Source: CADCTB01 sp963768975
Lineage (GTDB): Bacteria; Actinomycetota; Acidimicrobiia; Acidimicrobiales; AC-14
Assembly (NCBI GenBank): GCA_963768975.1
Contig: CAVYKB010000003.1
Location: 1 to 64,000, forward strand
Direction: 5' to 3'
Length of the DNA: 64,000 nucleotides
Shown: one piece after another, positions 24,908 to 33,430 of the stretch
Position numbering within the stretch: the stretch's first letter is position 1
How the letters are laid out: each line of letters begins with the position of its first letter
Program-made: the position numbers and the translations under genes
The notes under the pieces: model-generated
The model's database searches: none
Told to the model about the DNA's origin: nothing
Seen by the model: only the letters and a program-made list of their open reading frames with translations

Positions 24908-25362
24908 ACACCCCGCCGGGTCAATGTCCTTCTCTCACCGGACTGCTGACCCTTCCGCAGGATGGCGACGCCGGCCGCAGCCCACACCAGACCGAGGACG
25001 ATCAGGAGGTTGCGGCCGTAGTTGTGGGGGAGCGACGTCGGGTTGTTGGCGGCCAGGCCGTAGGCCCGTACGAGGGGGTATGCGAACAGGGCGACGATGG
25101 CGCTGATGGCGAGGGCGGCCTGCACCGGCCCCCGGGCCCGAGCTGGGACGCGTCGCGCCACGAGCACGCCGGCCAGGATCGCCAGCGGGGCGACGAGCAG
25201 GTCGTGCAGCAGGATGCCGCCGACGACGAACCTGGCCAGGTTGGCCGGGCGGGTGTCGAGGCTGTTGGAGAAGACGCCGACGACGCCCCAGGCGATGCCC
25301 GCCCAGCCGACGGCGGCCGTGATCCAGAACCGGGGGCCGGCGGGCCGCGGCCCGGCGCTCAT
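24889..25362 (-). CDS. Four-helix integral membrane protein
   Basis: 157 residues. ATG 25362 (MSAGPRPAGPRFWITAAVGW). Helices around FWITAAVGWAGIAWGVVGVF, LLHDLLVAPLAILAGVLVA, VQAALAISAIVALFAYPLV and LLIVLGLVWAAAGVAILR; an invariant-looking His in GGILLHDLLVAP. It lies 73 bases downstream of the molybdopterin oxidoreductase on the same strand. Function unknown. Confidence 0.75.
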   Translation of the reverse strand: MSAGPRPAGPRFWITAAVGWAGIAWGVVGVFSNSLDTRPANLARFVVGGILLHDLLVAPLAILAGVLVARRVPARARGPVQAALAISAIVALFAYPLVRAYGLAANNPTSLPHNYGRNLLIVLGLVWAAAGVAILRKGQQSGERRTLTRRGVQRRSD

Positions 25363-25435
25363 CGGGCCACCGCCTTCGGCGGCTGCCCCGCTTCGCAGGG
25401 CACTGTGCTTGTCGGTTCGCTCGCCTCTGGCTCGC

Positions 25436-26650
25436 TCACAGAACGACCACCCGGTTGACCCACTTGGTCTGAAGGACGCCCGGCCGGTTGGGGGCGATGA
25501 GGCGGCAGGGGAAGCCGTGATCGAGGGCGAGGGTCTCGCCGTCGAGTGTGAGCGCCAGCAGGGTGTCTCGGTCGGCCGCCTGGCCGGGGTTGAGCGTCGA
25601 AGTGCGGTAGGCGCCCTGGGGCTCGAGCGACTCGATGAGGATGGTGCGGTCGGGGTCGGCGCCGGCCATGGCGAGCAGGTCCCGGATGCGAACGCCGCCC
25701 CACCGGGCCGAGAAGCTCCACCCCTCCACGCAGGCGATCGGAAGGGCGGCGTCGTGAACCGGCAGGGCCCGAAGGTCCTTGAGGTCGAGCGACAGCGGGC
25801 GGGCGACCCGGCCGGTGACCTCCAGGCGGTAGGCCGGCGACTGGGCCAACTCCACCACGCCGGCGTTGGCCGCGCCCCGGTTGACCGGCCGGCCCTGGGG
25901 CCCGGTGGTCGGGTCACGGGGCGCCAGCAGGCCCAGGCGGCGCAGGGGACGGACCGTCTGGCCGATCGTCGTGAGGGTGAGCACACCCGAGGCGGCGGCG
26001 ACGGTGGCCAGTAGGCCGCGACGGGTGAGGCTTCCGTCGGGCACCTCGGCGGTCGTGCCCAGTTCGGGGTCGGCCTCGGCCAGCGCCGGCCGGCGTGAAG
26101 GGCGGGCCAGGGTGCGGCGGGCGATGGCCCACTTGGCGCCCCCGTGGGCGACGATCGAGCCCATCGTCACCCACGCCATCCAGTAGTGGGAAGCGGTGAA
26201 AGAGAACCGCCAGGGGTACCACTGGGCGATGTTGGCCACGCCCGAGAACGTCATGAAGATGCCGCCGGCCACGAGGGGGAACAGCCCGATCCGCTCGACC
26301 AGCCCGCTGAGGCTCCGGGCCACGGGAAAGGACACGAACCGGGGCCAGACCACCCACAGCTTGGCGATGAGCACCGGCACCGAGGCGATGCCGGCGGCGA
26401 CGTGCAGGCCCTGGGTCAAGCGGTAGAGGCCGGCGGGGCGGGGGGGGATCGGCAGCCAGGAGACTGGATGCTGCTGGATGTGGGAGTACAGCCCGGTCAG
26501 GAAGCAGATCGAAAAGAGGATCCCGAGGGCGGCGCCGAGGATGGCGGCGAGGCGCTCGTCACGCAGCGCCGAGCGGTAGGCGCCCTGGCGGAGGGGCGCG
26601 TCGGGGTCGGTGGTCAGGCGTTGCAGCGGCTCCGGCAGCCGCACGCTCAA
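25436..26650 (-). CDS. Membrane-bound molybdopterin-dependent oxidoreductase (sulfite-oxidase fold)
   Basis: 404 residues. N-terminal half: about four to five helices of a cytochrome-b-like or YedZ-like type with His (GLYSHIQQHPVSW, GLHVAAGIASVP, TASHYWMAW, IVAHGGAKW). After a Thr/Arg-rich linker (LTRRGLLATVAAASGVLTLT, itself a possible anchor) comes an SUOX-type Mo-cofactor domain: YRLEVTGRVARPLSLDLKDL, the Mo-ligand Cys in LPIACVEGWSFSARWGGVRI, and FPCRLIAPNRPGVLQTKWV. The substrate is unknown; MsrP- or sulfite-oxidase-like chemistry is possible. TTG 26650 overlaps the methyltransferase stop; GTG 26644 is an alternative. Confidence 0.85.
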   Translation of the reverse strand: MSVRLPEPLQRLTTDPDAPLRQGAYRSALRDERLAAILGAALGILFSICFLTGLYSHIQQHPVSWLPIPPRPAGLYRLTQGLHVAAGIASVPVLIAKLWVVWPRFVSFPVARSLSGLVERIGLFPLVAGGIFMTFSGVANIAQWYPWRFSFTASHYWMAWVTMGSIVAHGGAKWAIARRTLARPSRRPALAEADPELGTTAEVPDGSLTRRGLLATVAAASGVLTLTTIGQTVRPLRRLGLLAPRDPTTGPQGRPVNRGAANAGVVELAQSPAYRLEVTGRVARPLSLDLKDLRALPVHDAALPIACVEGWSFSARWGGVRIRDLLAMAGADPDRTILIESLEPQGAYRTSTLNPGQAADRDTLLALTLDGETLALDHGFPCRLIAPNRPGVLQTKWVNRVVVL

Positions 26651-27246
26651 GTGAGCCTCGCAAACCAGCGTCCCGACGGGGTCGGGGCTAATGCCGCAAC
26701 CTCGAAACCGGCTTTGCGGGCGAGGCCGGCGATGGCGTCACCGCCTACGACCGCCCAGGCGAACGACTCGCTGCGATGCCCGTCGCGCTCGAACCACGCG
26801 GTGAGCCGGCGCCAGCCGGTGCCGGGCGGCTGGACCTCGGCCACCACCGCACCCCGGCCGCCGATCAGCTGGCGGCAGCGGCGCAGCAGCCGGGTGGGGT
26901 CACCGCCGATGCCGAGGTTCCCGTCGAAGAGAAGGGCGGTGCCCCACCGGCCCTCGCCGGGCAGGGGACCGAAGAGGTCGCGCTGGAGGACGGTGGCGCC
27001 CCGCATGCGGGCCAGGGCGATGGCCGACGGCGACGAGTCGACGCCGAGGGCCGGAATCCGTTGCGACGCAAGGCGCACGACCAGCCGGCCGGGCCCGCAG
27101 CCGAGGTCGATGACCGGTCCTTCGACCGCATCGAGCAGCTCGGCCTCTTCGTCGGTGGCCGGGTCGTGCCAGCGGCCGAGGTCGAGCTCCAGCAACTCGC
27201 CGGTATCAGCCCTCAGCACGACCGGGGACTCCGTGAGCACCGACAT
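26647..27246 (-). CDS. Class I SAM-dependent methyltransferase
   Basis: 199 residues. Motif I is VIDLGCGPGRLVVRLASQ, followed by the acidic residue in ALGVDSSPSAIALARMRGA; VLQRDLFGPLPGEG and LLFDGNLGIGGDPTRLL are motif II-III regions. The start overlaps the DUF2064 stop (TGATG) and the stop overlaps the oxidoreductase start, so it sits inside a tight operon GT2-DUF2064-methyltransferase-oxidoreductase. Substrate unknown, perhaps a lipid or glycan intermediate. Confidence 0.87.
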   Translation of the reverse strand: MSVLTESPVVLRADTGELLELDLGRWHDPATDEEAELLDAVEGPVIDLGCGPGRLVVRLASQRIPALGVDSSPSAIALARMRGATVLQRDLFGPLPGEGRWGTALLFDGNLGIGGDPTRLLRRCRQLIGGRGAVVAEVQPPGTGWRRLTAWFERDGHRSESFAWAVVGGDAIAGLARKAGFEVAALAPTPSGRWFARLT

Positions 27247-27878
27247 CACGCGGTCGCCGTATCGGGGAGCATGCCTATTCTCCGTGCCTGCGCGGCGGTG
27301 CGGATGGCCGAGCCCGATTCGGTGACCGCCGGCAGGTCGGCAGCGGTGTCGAGGTCGACGAGCGCCGGCAGGCCGGTCACCGACAGCCCGAGCTCGTCGA
27401 GCCGGGCCCGCTGGGCGACGCCGGTCCGGTCGGTGCTCGTGGGGATGCCGGCGAAGACCCTGGCGTCGGGCCGCCGCAGGCCGATCGCCCACCACCCGCC
27501 GTCGACGGCCAGGCCCAGGGCTGCGTCGGTGACGTCGAGGGCCTCCAACGCCTCGTCGAGGAGGACGGCGGTCACCTGCGGCGTGTCCATGCCGATCTGC
27601 ACGCCGGCACCGCCGGCCATGGCCCATGCCGCCGCCAGCCGGCGGTCGAACGCTCCGTCGACCTGGGCGACGACCTCGAAGCCGGCCGGTAGCCAGGGGC
27701 CGGGCGCGCCGTCGAGGGCGACAATTCGCCGGCCGGCGCCACAGGCGGCGACGGCGTCGAGCGTGTCGGCGAGGGAGGCCTCGGCGATGGCCGCTGCTTC
27801 GGCCGGCGTGCACGGCGGGCACAGCCGGGTCTTCACCCGGCCGGCGACGGGTGACTTGGCCATGACCAGCAAGTTCAT
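27246..27878 (-). CDS. DUF2064/TIGR04282-type glycosyltransferase
   Basis: 210 residues. Begins MNLLVMAKSPVAGRVKTRLC, the hallmark nucleotide-sugar-binding loop of this family, and continues IGMDTPQVTAVLLDEALEAL (GxDxP motif) and LAVDGGWWAIGLRRPDARVF. Start and stop overlap both neighbours. Members are predicted GT-A-fold transferases; activity mostly untested. Confidence 0.88.
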   Translation of the reverse strand: MNLLVMAKSPVAGRVKTRLCPPCTPAEAAAIAEASLADTLDAVAACGAGRRIVALDGAPGPWLPAGFEVVAQVDGAFDRRLAAAWAMAGGAGVQIGMDTPQVTAVLLDEALEALDVTDAALGLAVDGGWWAIGLRRPDARVFAGIPTSTDRTGVAQRARLDELGLSVTGLPALVDLDTAADLPAVTESGSAIRTAAQARRIGMLPDTATA

Positions 27879-28531
27879 ATGGTGGCCAGCACCCGGCTCA
27901 TGTCCCTCACGGCCCGCAGCGTGCCAGATACCGTGCCGGTGACCTTCGACCGGCCGGTCCGGGGCGCGTAGGGGATGGGCATCTCGTCGATGCGCCAGCC
28001 GGCGGCCGCGGCCCGCAGCACCATCTCCAGCGGCCAGCCGAAGCGCCGGTCCTCGATACCGAGCGCGAGAAGTGAGTCGCGCCGGGCGACCCGCATGGGC
28101 CCGATGTCCTGCAGCTTGGTCCCCGTGCGGCGGCCGATCTCGAAGGCCAGGAAGCGGTTGGCCATGCGGGCGTGGGCCGGCCACGCGCCGGCGTTGGTGG
28201 GCCGGCGGGCGCCGAGCATCAGGTCGCAAGCGCCGGCGAGCACCGGGGCGGCAAGCCCGGGAAGGTCGGCCGGGTCGAGCGATCCGTCGCCGTCCATGAA
28301 GCAGACGACGCCGTCGTCCGGTTCCGCGGCCACCAGCCCGGCCCAGCAGGCGGCGCCGAAGCCCCGGACGGGCGCGTCGACGACGACGGCGCCGAAACTG
28401 CGGGCGATGTCGCCCGAGCCGTCGGTGGAGCCGTTGTCGGCGACGACCGCCGTGTAGCCGGGCGGCATGGCCGCGAGGAGCGTCGGGAGGGCGGCGGCCT
28501 CGTTCAGGACAGGGATGACGACGTGAGGCAT
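27875..28531 (-). CDS. Glycosyltransferase family 2
   Basis: 218 residues, cytosolic GT-A fold without membrane helices. VVIPVLNEAAALPTLL, ADNGSTDGSGDIARSFGA, the DxD in VVCFMDGDGSLDPADLPGL, and TGTKLQDIGPMRVARRDSLL. Similar to dolichyl-phosphate-mannose-synthase-like GT2 enzymes. First gene of the minus-strand run; the response regulator starts divergently 112 bases away. Confidence 0.9.
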   Translation of the reverse strand: MPHVVIPVLNEAAALPTLLAAMPPGYTAVVADNGSTDGSGDIARSFGAVVVDAPVRGFGAACWAGLVAAEPDDGVVCFMDGDGSLDPADLPGLAAPVLAGACDLMLGARRPTNAGAWPAHARMANRFLAFEIGRRTGTKLQDIGPMRVARRDSLLALGIEDRRFGWPLEMVLRAAAAGWRIDEMPIPYAPRTGRSKVTGTVSGTLRAVRDMSRVLATI

Positions 28532-28643
28532 TGGCAGGAGTCTCCCCGCAAAGTGCTTGCGGACCGCAGCCGAAGTGCTGACGATTCGGTGAACTCTCCG
28601 TGCCCACCGGTCCGAGCGGATGGGCCTGGGGCACAATCGACCC

Positions 28644-29348
28644 GTGACCGCCACCGCCGCCCCGCCGCGGATCCTGGTGGTGGAGGACGACCTGACGGTC
28701 TCGGAAGTGGTCACCCGCTACCTGGAACGGGAGGGCTTCGTGGTCGAGGTGGCCTACGACGGAGCGGTGGCGCTGGGCCGGGCGCTGGCCGATCCGCCGG
28801 AGCTCGTTGTCCTGGACCTCATGATCCCGTCGCTCGACGGGTTCGAGATCTGCCGGCGGCTGCGGGCCTCGGCGCCGGTGCCGATCATCATGCTGACCGC
28901 CCGGGGCGAAGAGGCCGACCGCATCGTGGGACTGGAGCTGGGCGCCGACGACTACGTGTCCAAGCCGTTCTCCCCTCGGGAGCTCACCGCGCGTATCAAG
29001 GCCGTCCTGCGCCGAGCCGGCGGGTCGGTGGCCACCGCCGGCGAGGAGCCGACGACGCTGCAGGCCGGCGGCCTGGAGGTCGACACCGTCGCCCACGAGG
29101 CCCGGCGCAGCGGTGAGCTGGTCTCGCTGACGTCCCGGGAGTTCGACCTGCTGGTCCACTTCATGCGCAACCCCCGGCGAGCGTACCGGCGGGAGCAGCT
29201 GCTGGAGCAGGTGTGGGGGTTCGCCTATGGCGACACGTCGACGGTGACGGTGCACGTCCGGCGCCTCCGGGAGAAGATCGAGGCCGACCCCGCCCAGCCC
29301 CGCCACGTCTGCACGGTGTGGGGCGTGGGCTACCGGTTCGAGCCATGA
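28644..29348 (+). CDS. OmpR/PhoB-family response regulator
   Basis: About 234 residues. Receiver domain: ILVVEDDLTVSEVV (acidic pair), phospho-acceptor in LVVLDLMIPSLDGFEICRRL, IIMLTARGEEADR (Thr), VSKPFSPREL (Lys). C-terminal winged helix: LTSREFDLLVHFMRN, VWGFAYGDTSTVTVHVRRLR and VWGVGYRFEP. GTG 28644 (VTATAAPPRILVVE) is preferred to the ATG at 28620. The stop overlaps the sensor kinase start (ATGA, 29345-29348). Divergent from the GT2 run, so it may control both. Confidence 0.93.
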   Translation: MTATAAPPRILVVEDDLTVSEVVTRYLEREGFVVEVAYDGAVALGRALADPPELVVLDLMIPSLDGFEICRRLRASAPVPIIMLTARGEEADRIVGLELGADDYVSKPFSPRELTARIKAVLRRAGGSVATAGEEPTTLQAGGLEVDTVAHEARRSGELVSLTSREFDLLVHFMRNPRRAYRREQLLEQVWGFAYGDTSTVTVHVRRLREKIEADPAQPRHVCTVWGVGYRFEP

Positions 29349-30562
29349 GGCGAGTTTTGACACTCGGCGTAGTGGTCGTCGCCGGCGTTGGCGGGGCGAC
29401 GCTGTTGGCCGCCGACGCCAGTATGGGAGCCAAGGACACCAGCGTCCTGCTCGGCTGGGCTCTGGGCTCGGCTGCGGTGGCTGCCGCAGTCGCGGCGATC
29501 CTCCTGCGGGTTTTGCGCCGGGCCAGCCTGGCGGTGCAGGCCAGCGTGGCCGCCCTGGCCCCGGTGCTGGCGGTCACCGTCGCCCTGCTCGGAACCGCAG
29601 CCACCATGTTCATCTCCACCCACGACCTGCGAGCCCTCCTGGTGGTCACCGTCGCCGCCGGCACCGTGGGGCTGGTCACCGCTCTTGCCCTGGGCCAGCG
29701 GGTGGCGTCGGCGAGCGAGCGCCTGGGCGACCTCGCCCACCGCATCGGCGACGGTGGCGCCTTCTCGGCGCCGGCCGGCGCCGCCGGCGGGCCGAGCGAG
29801 CTGCGGCGTGTGTCCGCCGAGCTCGAGGGAGCGCTCGCCCGGCTGGCCGAGACCCGTGAGCAGGCGGCAGCCGCCGAGGACAGCCGGCGCCAGCTGGTGG
29901 CGTGGGTGTCGCACGACCTGCGGACGCCGCTGTCGGGCATCCGGGCCATGGTCGAGGCGCTCCAGGACGGCGTGGTCAGCGACCCCGACACCGTCGCCCG
30001 CTACTACCGGACCATGGGCCGGGAGACAGACCGGCTGGCCGGTCTGGTCGACGACCTGTTCGAACTGTCGCGGATCCAGGCCGGCGCCATCCACCTCGAG
30101 TTGGAGAAGATCGCCCTCGACGAGCTGGTGTCGGACGCGGTGGCCGGCGTCTCCCTGGCCGCCACCACCAAGGGCGTGCACCTGCGGGGCGACGTGGCGT
30201 CGCCCACGCCGGTGGTGGAGCTATCGATCCCCGAGATGGCCCGGGTGGTCCGGAACCTGCTTGACAACGCCATCCGCCACACGCCCCGGGGAGGCACGGT
30301 GTGGGTGGAGGCTGCGCTGGACGACGATCGAGTCGCCGCCCTGGTGTCGGTCCGCGACGGCTGCGGCGGCATCCCCGACCCCGACCTCCCCCGTGTGTTC
30401 GAGCTGGCCTACCGGGGCGATGCGGCCCGGACTCCGGGTGAGGGCGGCGCCGGCCTCGGGCTGGCCGTCGCCCGCGGGCTGGTGGAGGCCCACCACGGCG
30501 AGATCAGCGTGCAGAACGAGGGCCAGGGGTGTCGTTTCACGATCCGGCTGCCCCTCGCATGA
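29345..30562 (+). CDS. Sensor histidine kinase
   Basis: 405 residues. About four N-terminal helices with short loops (LLGWALGSAAVAAAVAAILL, ALLVVTVAAGTVGLVTALAL), then a HAMP-like linker, H-box WVSHDLRTPLSGIRAMVEAL, N-box VVRNLLDNAIRHTPRGGTVW, G1/G2 boxes DGCGGIPD and GGAGLGLAVARGLVEAHHG. No sizeable extracytoplasmic sensor domain, so it probably senses within or at the membrane. Partner of the upstream regulator. The stop overlaps the epimerase start. Confidence 0.92.
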   Translation: MRRVLTLGVVVVAGVGGATLLAADASMGAKDTSVLLGWALGSAAVAAAVAAILLRVLRRASLAVQASVAALAPVLAVTVALLGTAATMFISTHDLRALLVVTVAAGTVGLVTALALGQRVASASERLGDLAHRIGDGGAFSAPAGAAGGPSELRRVSAELEGALARLAETREQAAAAEDSRRQLVAWVSHDLRTPLSGIRAMVEALQDGVVSDPDTVARYYRTMGRETDRLAGLVDDLFELSRIQAGAIHLELEKIALDELVSDAVAGVSLAATTKGVHLRGDVASPTPVVELSIPEMARVVRNLLDNAIRHTPRGGTVWVEAALDDDRVAALVSVRDGCGGIPDPDLPRVFELAYRGDAARTPGEGGAGLGLAVARGLVEAHHGEISVQNEGQGCRFTIRLPLA

Positions 30563-31593
30563 GGGTGTTGGTCACCGGCGGTGCCGGCTTCATCGGTTCC
30601 CACGTCGTGGACGAGCTGCTGGCCGGCGGAGCGGAGGTGCGGGTGGTCGACAACCTCGTCGCCCACGCCGGCGTGCCCGACGACCTCGACCCTCAGGTCG
30701 ACCTGGTCGTCGGCGACATCGCCGACGCCGGCGTGGCGACCGCCGCCGTCGCCGGCGTGGACGTGGTCTGCCACCAGGCGGCGAAGGTCGGCCTGGGGGT
30801 CGACTTCGGCGACGTCGGGGCGTACGTGACCGATAACGACCTCGGGACGGCTCGCCTGTTGGAGGCGCTGTGGCGCCGGTCCTTCACCGGGCGGCTGGTC
30901 CTGGCCAGCAGCATGGTGGTGTACGGCGAGGGGCGGTACCGCTGCTCCGCCCATGGCGACGTCCGGCCCGGTCCGCGAACGACCGAGGACCTGGCCGCCG
31001 GCCGCTTCGATCCGGAGTGCCCGGTGCCCGGCTGCCGCGCCCGGGCGTCGTGGGCCACCATCGACGAGACGGCGCCCGTCGACCCCCGCAACGTCTACGC
31101 CGCCACCAAGCTCCACCAGGAGCACCTGTGCGCCCTGTGGGCCCGGGAGGCCGGCGCCAGCGCCGTCGCCCTCCGCTACCACAACGTCTACGGGCCCCGG
31201 ATGCCCCGGGATACCCCGTACGCCGGCGTGGCGTCGATCTTCCGCAGCGCGGTGGCGGCCGGGCGGGCGCCGGAGGTCTACGAGGACGGCGGCCAGACAC
31301 GGGACTTCGTGCACGTGACCGACGTGGCCCGGGCCAACGTGCTGGCCTTGACCGCCCCGGTCGACGGCTTCCTCGCCTGCAACGTCGCCAGCGGGACGCC
31401 CCACACCGTCGGCGACCTGGCGGCCGCGCTCGCCGGCGACCTCACCCCGGTCGTCACGGGTGCCTGGCGCCTGGGCGACGTGCGCCACGTCGTGGCGTCG
31501 CCGGCGCTGGCGGCCGACGCCCTGGGCTTCCAGGCCGAGGTCGACTTCGCCGCCGGCATGGCCGACTTCGCCCGTGCCCCACAGCGCGCCTGA
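30559..31593 (+). CDS. NAD-dependent sugar epimerase/dehydratase (extended SDR)
   Basis: 344 residues. Rossmann motif VTGGAGFIGSHVVDELL, VVGDIAD, LASSMVVYGEG, catalytic NVYAATKLHQEHL (YxxxK), RYHNVYGPRMPRDTPYAGVA. An insertion between about residues 120 and 160 carries Cys/His (YRCSAHGDVRPGP and PECPVPGCRARASW) suggesting a small metal site. Overlaps the kinase stop at its start and the GT-C start at its end, so the regulator, kinase, epimerase and GT-C genes are one operon. Confidence 0.9.
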   Translation: MRVLVTGGAGFIGSHVVDELLAGGAEVRVVDNLVAHAGVPDDLDPQVDLVVGDIADAGVATAAVAGVDVVCHQAAKVGLGVDFGDVGAYVTDNDLGTARLLEALWRRSFTGRLVLASSMVVYGEGRYRCSAHGDVRPGPRTTEDLAAGRFDPECPVPGCRARASWATIDETAPVDPRNVYAATKLHQEHLCALWAREAGASAVALRYHNVYGPRMPRDTPYAGVASIFRSAVAAGRAPEVYEDGGQTRDFVHVTDVARANVLALTAPVDGFLACNVASGTPHTVGDLAAALAGDLTPVVTGAWRLGDVRHVVASPALAADALGFQAEVDFAAGMADFARAPQRA

Positions 31594-32977
31594 GCGCCGG
31601 GCGGCGACCGGCTTCGCCGTCGCTGCGGTCGCCGGCGTCGGCCTGTGCCTGTCCTTCGTCACCGCCGAGCCGCTGCGAAACGACCGTTGGTCGTTGCTCG
31701 TGCGCCTGGCGCTGTGGGCGGTGGTGTGGGGAGCCGGCGTCTTCTGCGCCCTCCGGCTCCCGCGGCGCTACGCGGTCCCAGCGATCGTGGGCGTGGCCTT
31801 CGTCCTGCGCCTGGCCGCCCTCGCCGGCCAGCCGATTCTTTCCGACGACCTGTACCGCTACGCCTGGGACGGCCGGGTGCAGGTCTCGGGCACGAACCCC
31901 TACCGCTACACGCCGAGCTCGACCCACTTGGCCGACCTGCGGGAGGACTGGCTGTGGCCCGATGCCGCCGGCTGCGCCGGCCTCCAGCGGGACCCGGGCT
32001 GCACCCGGATCAACCGGCCGACGGTCCACACCATCTACCCGCCGGTGGCCGAGGTGTGGTTCAACGCCGTGTACCGGGCGGCGGGGATCGACGCCCGTCA
32101 CAAGGCCTGGCAGGTCGCCGGCCTTCTCGGGGACATGGCCCTCGTCGGCCTCCTCCCGCTGGTCCTGCGGGCATGGAAGCGCGACGAGCGTTGGACCGGG
32201 CTCTACGCCCTGTCGCCGGTGGCGGTGGTGGAGGTGGTCAACAACGCCCACGTCGACGGCCTGGCCGCGCTTTTCGTCGTCGTGGCCCTCCTGGCCGCTG
32301 CCCGCCGGAAGCCGGCGTGGGCCGGCGCCCTGCTGGCGGGCGCCTTCCTGATCAAGCTCTACCCCGCGGTTGTGGGCATGGCGTTCGTCGCTGCGTTCGC
32401 CGGCCGGCGGGCGCTCGTCCGCGTCGCCGGCGCCTTCGCCGGCGTCGTGGCCGTCGCTTATCTGCCGCACGTGGCGGCCGTCGGGCTCGACGTGCTCGGC
32501 TACCTGCCGGGCTACCTGGAGGAGGAGCGCTACGGCGAGGGCGGGCGCTACCTGCTCGCCGGGGTCCTCGGCCTCCCGCCGGCGCTGACCGCGGTCCTGG
32601 CCGGCGCCGGCGTGGCCGGCGCCGCCGGCTGGGTGCTGCTCCGCCGGCCGGCGGTGCCGGCGGGAGCGGCCCTGCTCATCGGCGCCCTGCTCCTGGCCGT
32701 GACCCCCGTGCAGCCCTGGTACGCGGTGGTGCTTCTGGCCGTGGCCACCGTGGCCGCCAAGCCGGCGTGGGCCGCGCTCGCCCTGGCCGGGTACCCGTAC
32801 TTCTTCGCCGTCCTCCTCGACTCGCCGCACGCCGTCGCCATTGGCCGGGTGTCCTACGGGCTGGCGCTCATGGTTCTGGTCGCCGTCGCCCGGAGAGACT
32901 CTTCCCATGACGACGATCGGGCGAGTGCTGGCGACGGTGGCGCTGACCACGATGGCATTCGCAGCGTGCGGGGATGA
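31574..32977 (+). CDS. GT-C fold membrane glycosyltransferase (mannosyltransferase-like)
   Basis: About 467 residues and around ten helices. Polyprenol-phosphate-sugar-dependent GT-C features: an early acidic motif in ILSDDLYRYAWDGRVQVSGT, then NPYRYTPSSTHLADL, INRPTVHTIYPPVAEVWF, NNAHVDGLAALFVVVALLA and AFLIKLYPAVVG. It transfers sugar on the outer face of the membrane. GTG 31574 overlaps the epimerase end. The C-terminus overruns the next gene by 71 bases with an unlikely Asp/Gly tail; an alternative frame ends in a TGA at 32908-32910 overlapping that ATG, so a one-base error near 32850-32900 is likely. Confidence 0.82.
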   Translation: MPHSAPERRAATGFAVAAVAGVGLCLSFVTAEPLRNDRWSLLVRLALWAVVWGAGVFCALRLPRRYAVPAIVGVAFVLRLAALAGQPILSDDLYRYAWDGRVQVSGTNPYRYTPSSTHLADLREDWLWPDAAGCAGLQRDPGCTRINRPTVHTIYPPVAEVWFNAVYRAAGIDARHKAWQVAGLLGDMALVGLLPLVLRAWKRDERWTGLYALSPVAVVEVVNNAHVDGLAALFVVVALLAAARRKPAWAGALLAGAFLIKLYPAVVGMAFVAAFAGRRALVRVAGAFAGVVAVAYLPHVAAVGLDVLGYLPGYLEEERYGEGGRYLLAGVLGLPPALTAVLAGAGVAGAAGWVLLRRPAVPAGAALLIGALLLAVTPVQPWYAVVLLAVATVAAKPAWAALALAGYPYFFAVLLDSPHAVAIGRVSYGLALMVLVAVARRDSSHDDDRASAGDGGADHDGIRSVRG

Positions 32978-33290
32978 CGACGATGTCGTGCCCGAGGCCC
33001 AGGTGTCGACCACCGTGCTCGCCCCCACCACCTCGACCCAGCCGCCGACGCCGATCATCGTGAAGGACTTCAGCTTCTCGGGCCTGGAGGTCAAGGCGGG
33101 CTCCCGGGTGCTCGTCCAGAACCAGGGCCCGGCCGCCCACACCCTCACCGCCGAGAACAACCGCTTCGACACCGGCAGCATCGCCGCCGGATCGAACGCG
33201 TCGCTGAACGTGCCCAGCACCCCGGGCACGTACAAGATCAGGTGCACCATCCACCCAACGCGTATGACGGGTGAGCTGAAGGTCACCTAG
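32907..33290 (+). CDS. Cupredoxin-like lipoprotein 1
   Basis: 127 residues. Signal and lipobox TTMAFAACGDDDD. A Thr/Pro linker, then a plastocyanin/azurin-type domain: IIVKDFSFSGLEVKAGSRVL, His in GPAAHTLTAENN, and the copper loop YKIRCTIHPTRMTGEL with Cys, His and Met. All four type 1 copper ligands are in place. Extracytoplasmic electron carrier or copper-binding protein. Last gene of the epimerase/GT-C operon, before tRNA-Asp. Confidence 0.85.
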   Translation: MTTIGRVLATVALTTMAFAACGDDDDVVPEAQVSTTVLAPTTSTQPPTPIIVKDFSFSGLEVKAGSRVLVQNQGPAAHTLTAENNRFDTGSIAAGSNASLNVPSTPGTYKIRCTIHPTRMTGELKVT

Positions 33291-33310
33291 GATGGCGATT
33301 GTCATCGCAG

Positions 33311-33385
33311 GGTCCTGTGGTGCAGCTTGGAGTGCACGCCGCCCTGTCAAGGCGGAGGTCGCGAGTTCAAATCTCGTCAGGACCG
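33311..33385 (+). tRNA. tRNA-Asp (anticodon GTC)
   Basis: Acceptor GGTCCTG with CAGGACC, anticodon loop CTGTCAA in a CCGCC/GGCGG stem, T-arm GCGAG-TTCAAAT-CTCG, discriminator G. CCA not encoded. Confidence 0.92.
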
Positions 33386-33430
33386 CGCAGTCGTTTGCAT
33401 GTGGCAGTTGTTTGAGAGTTCGAAGTCCCC

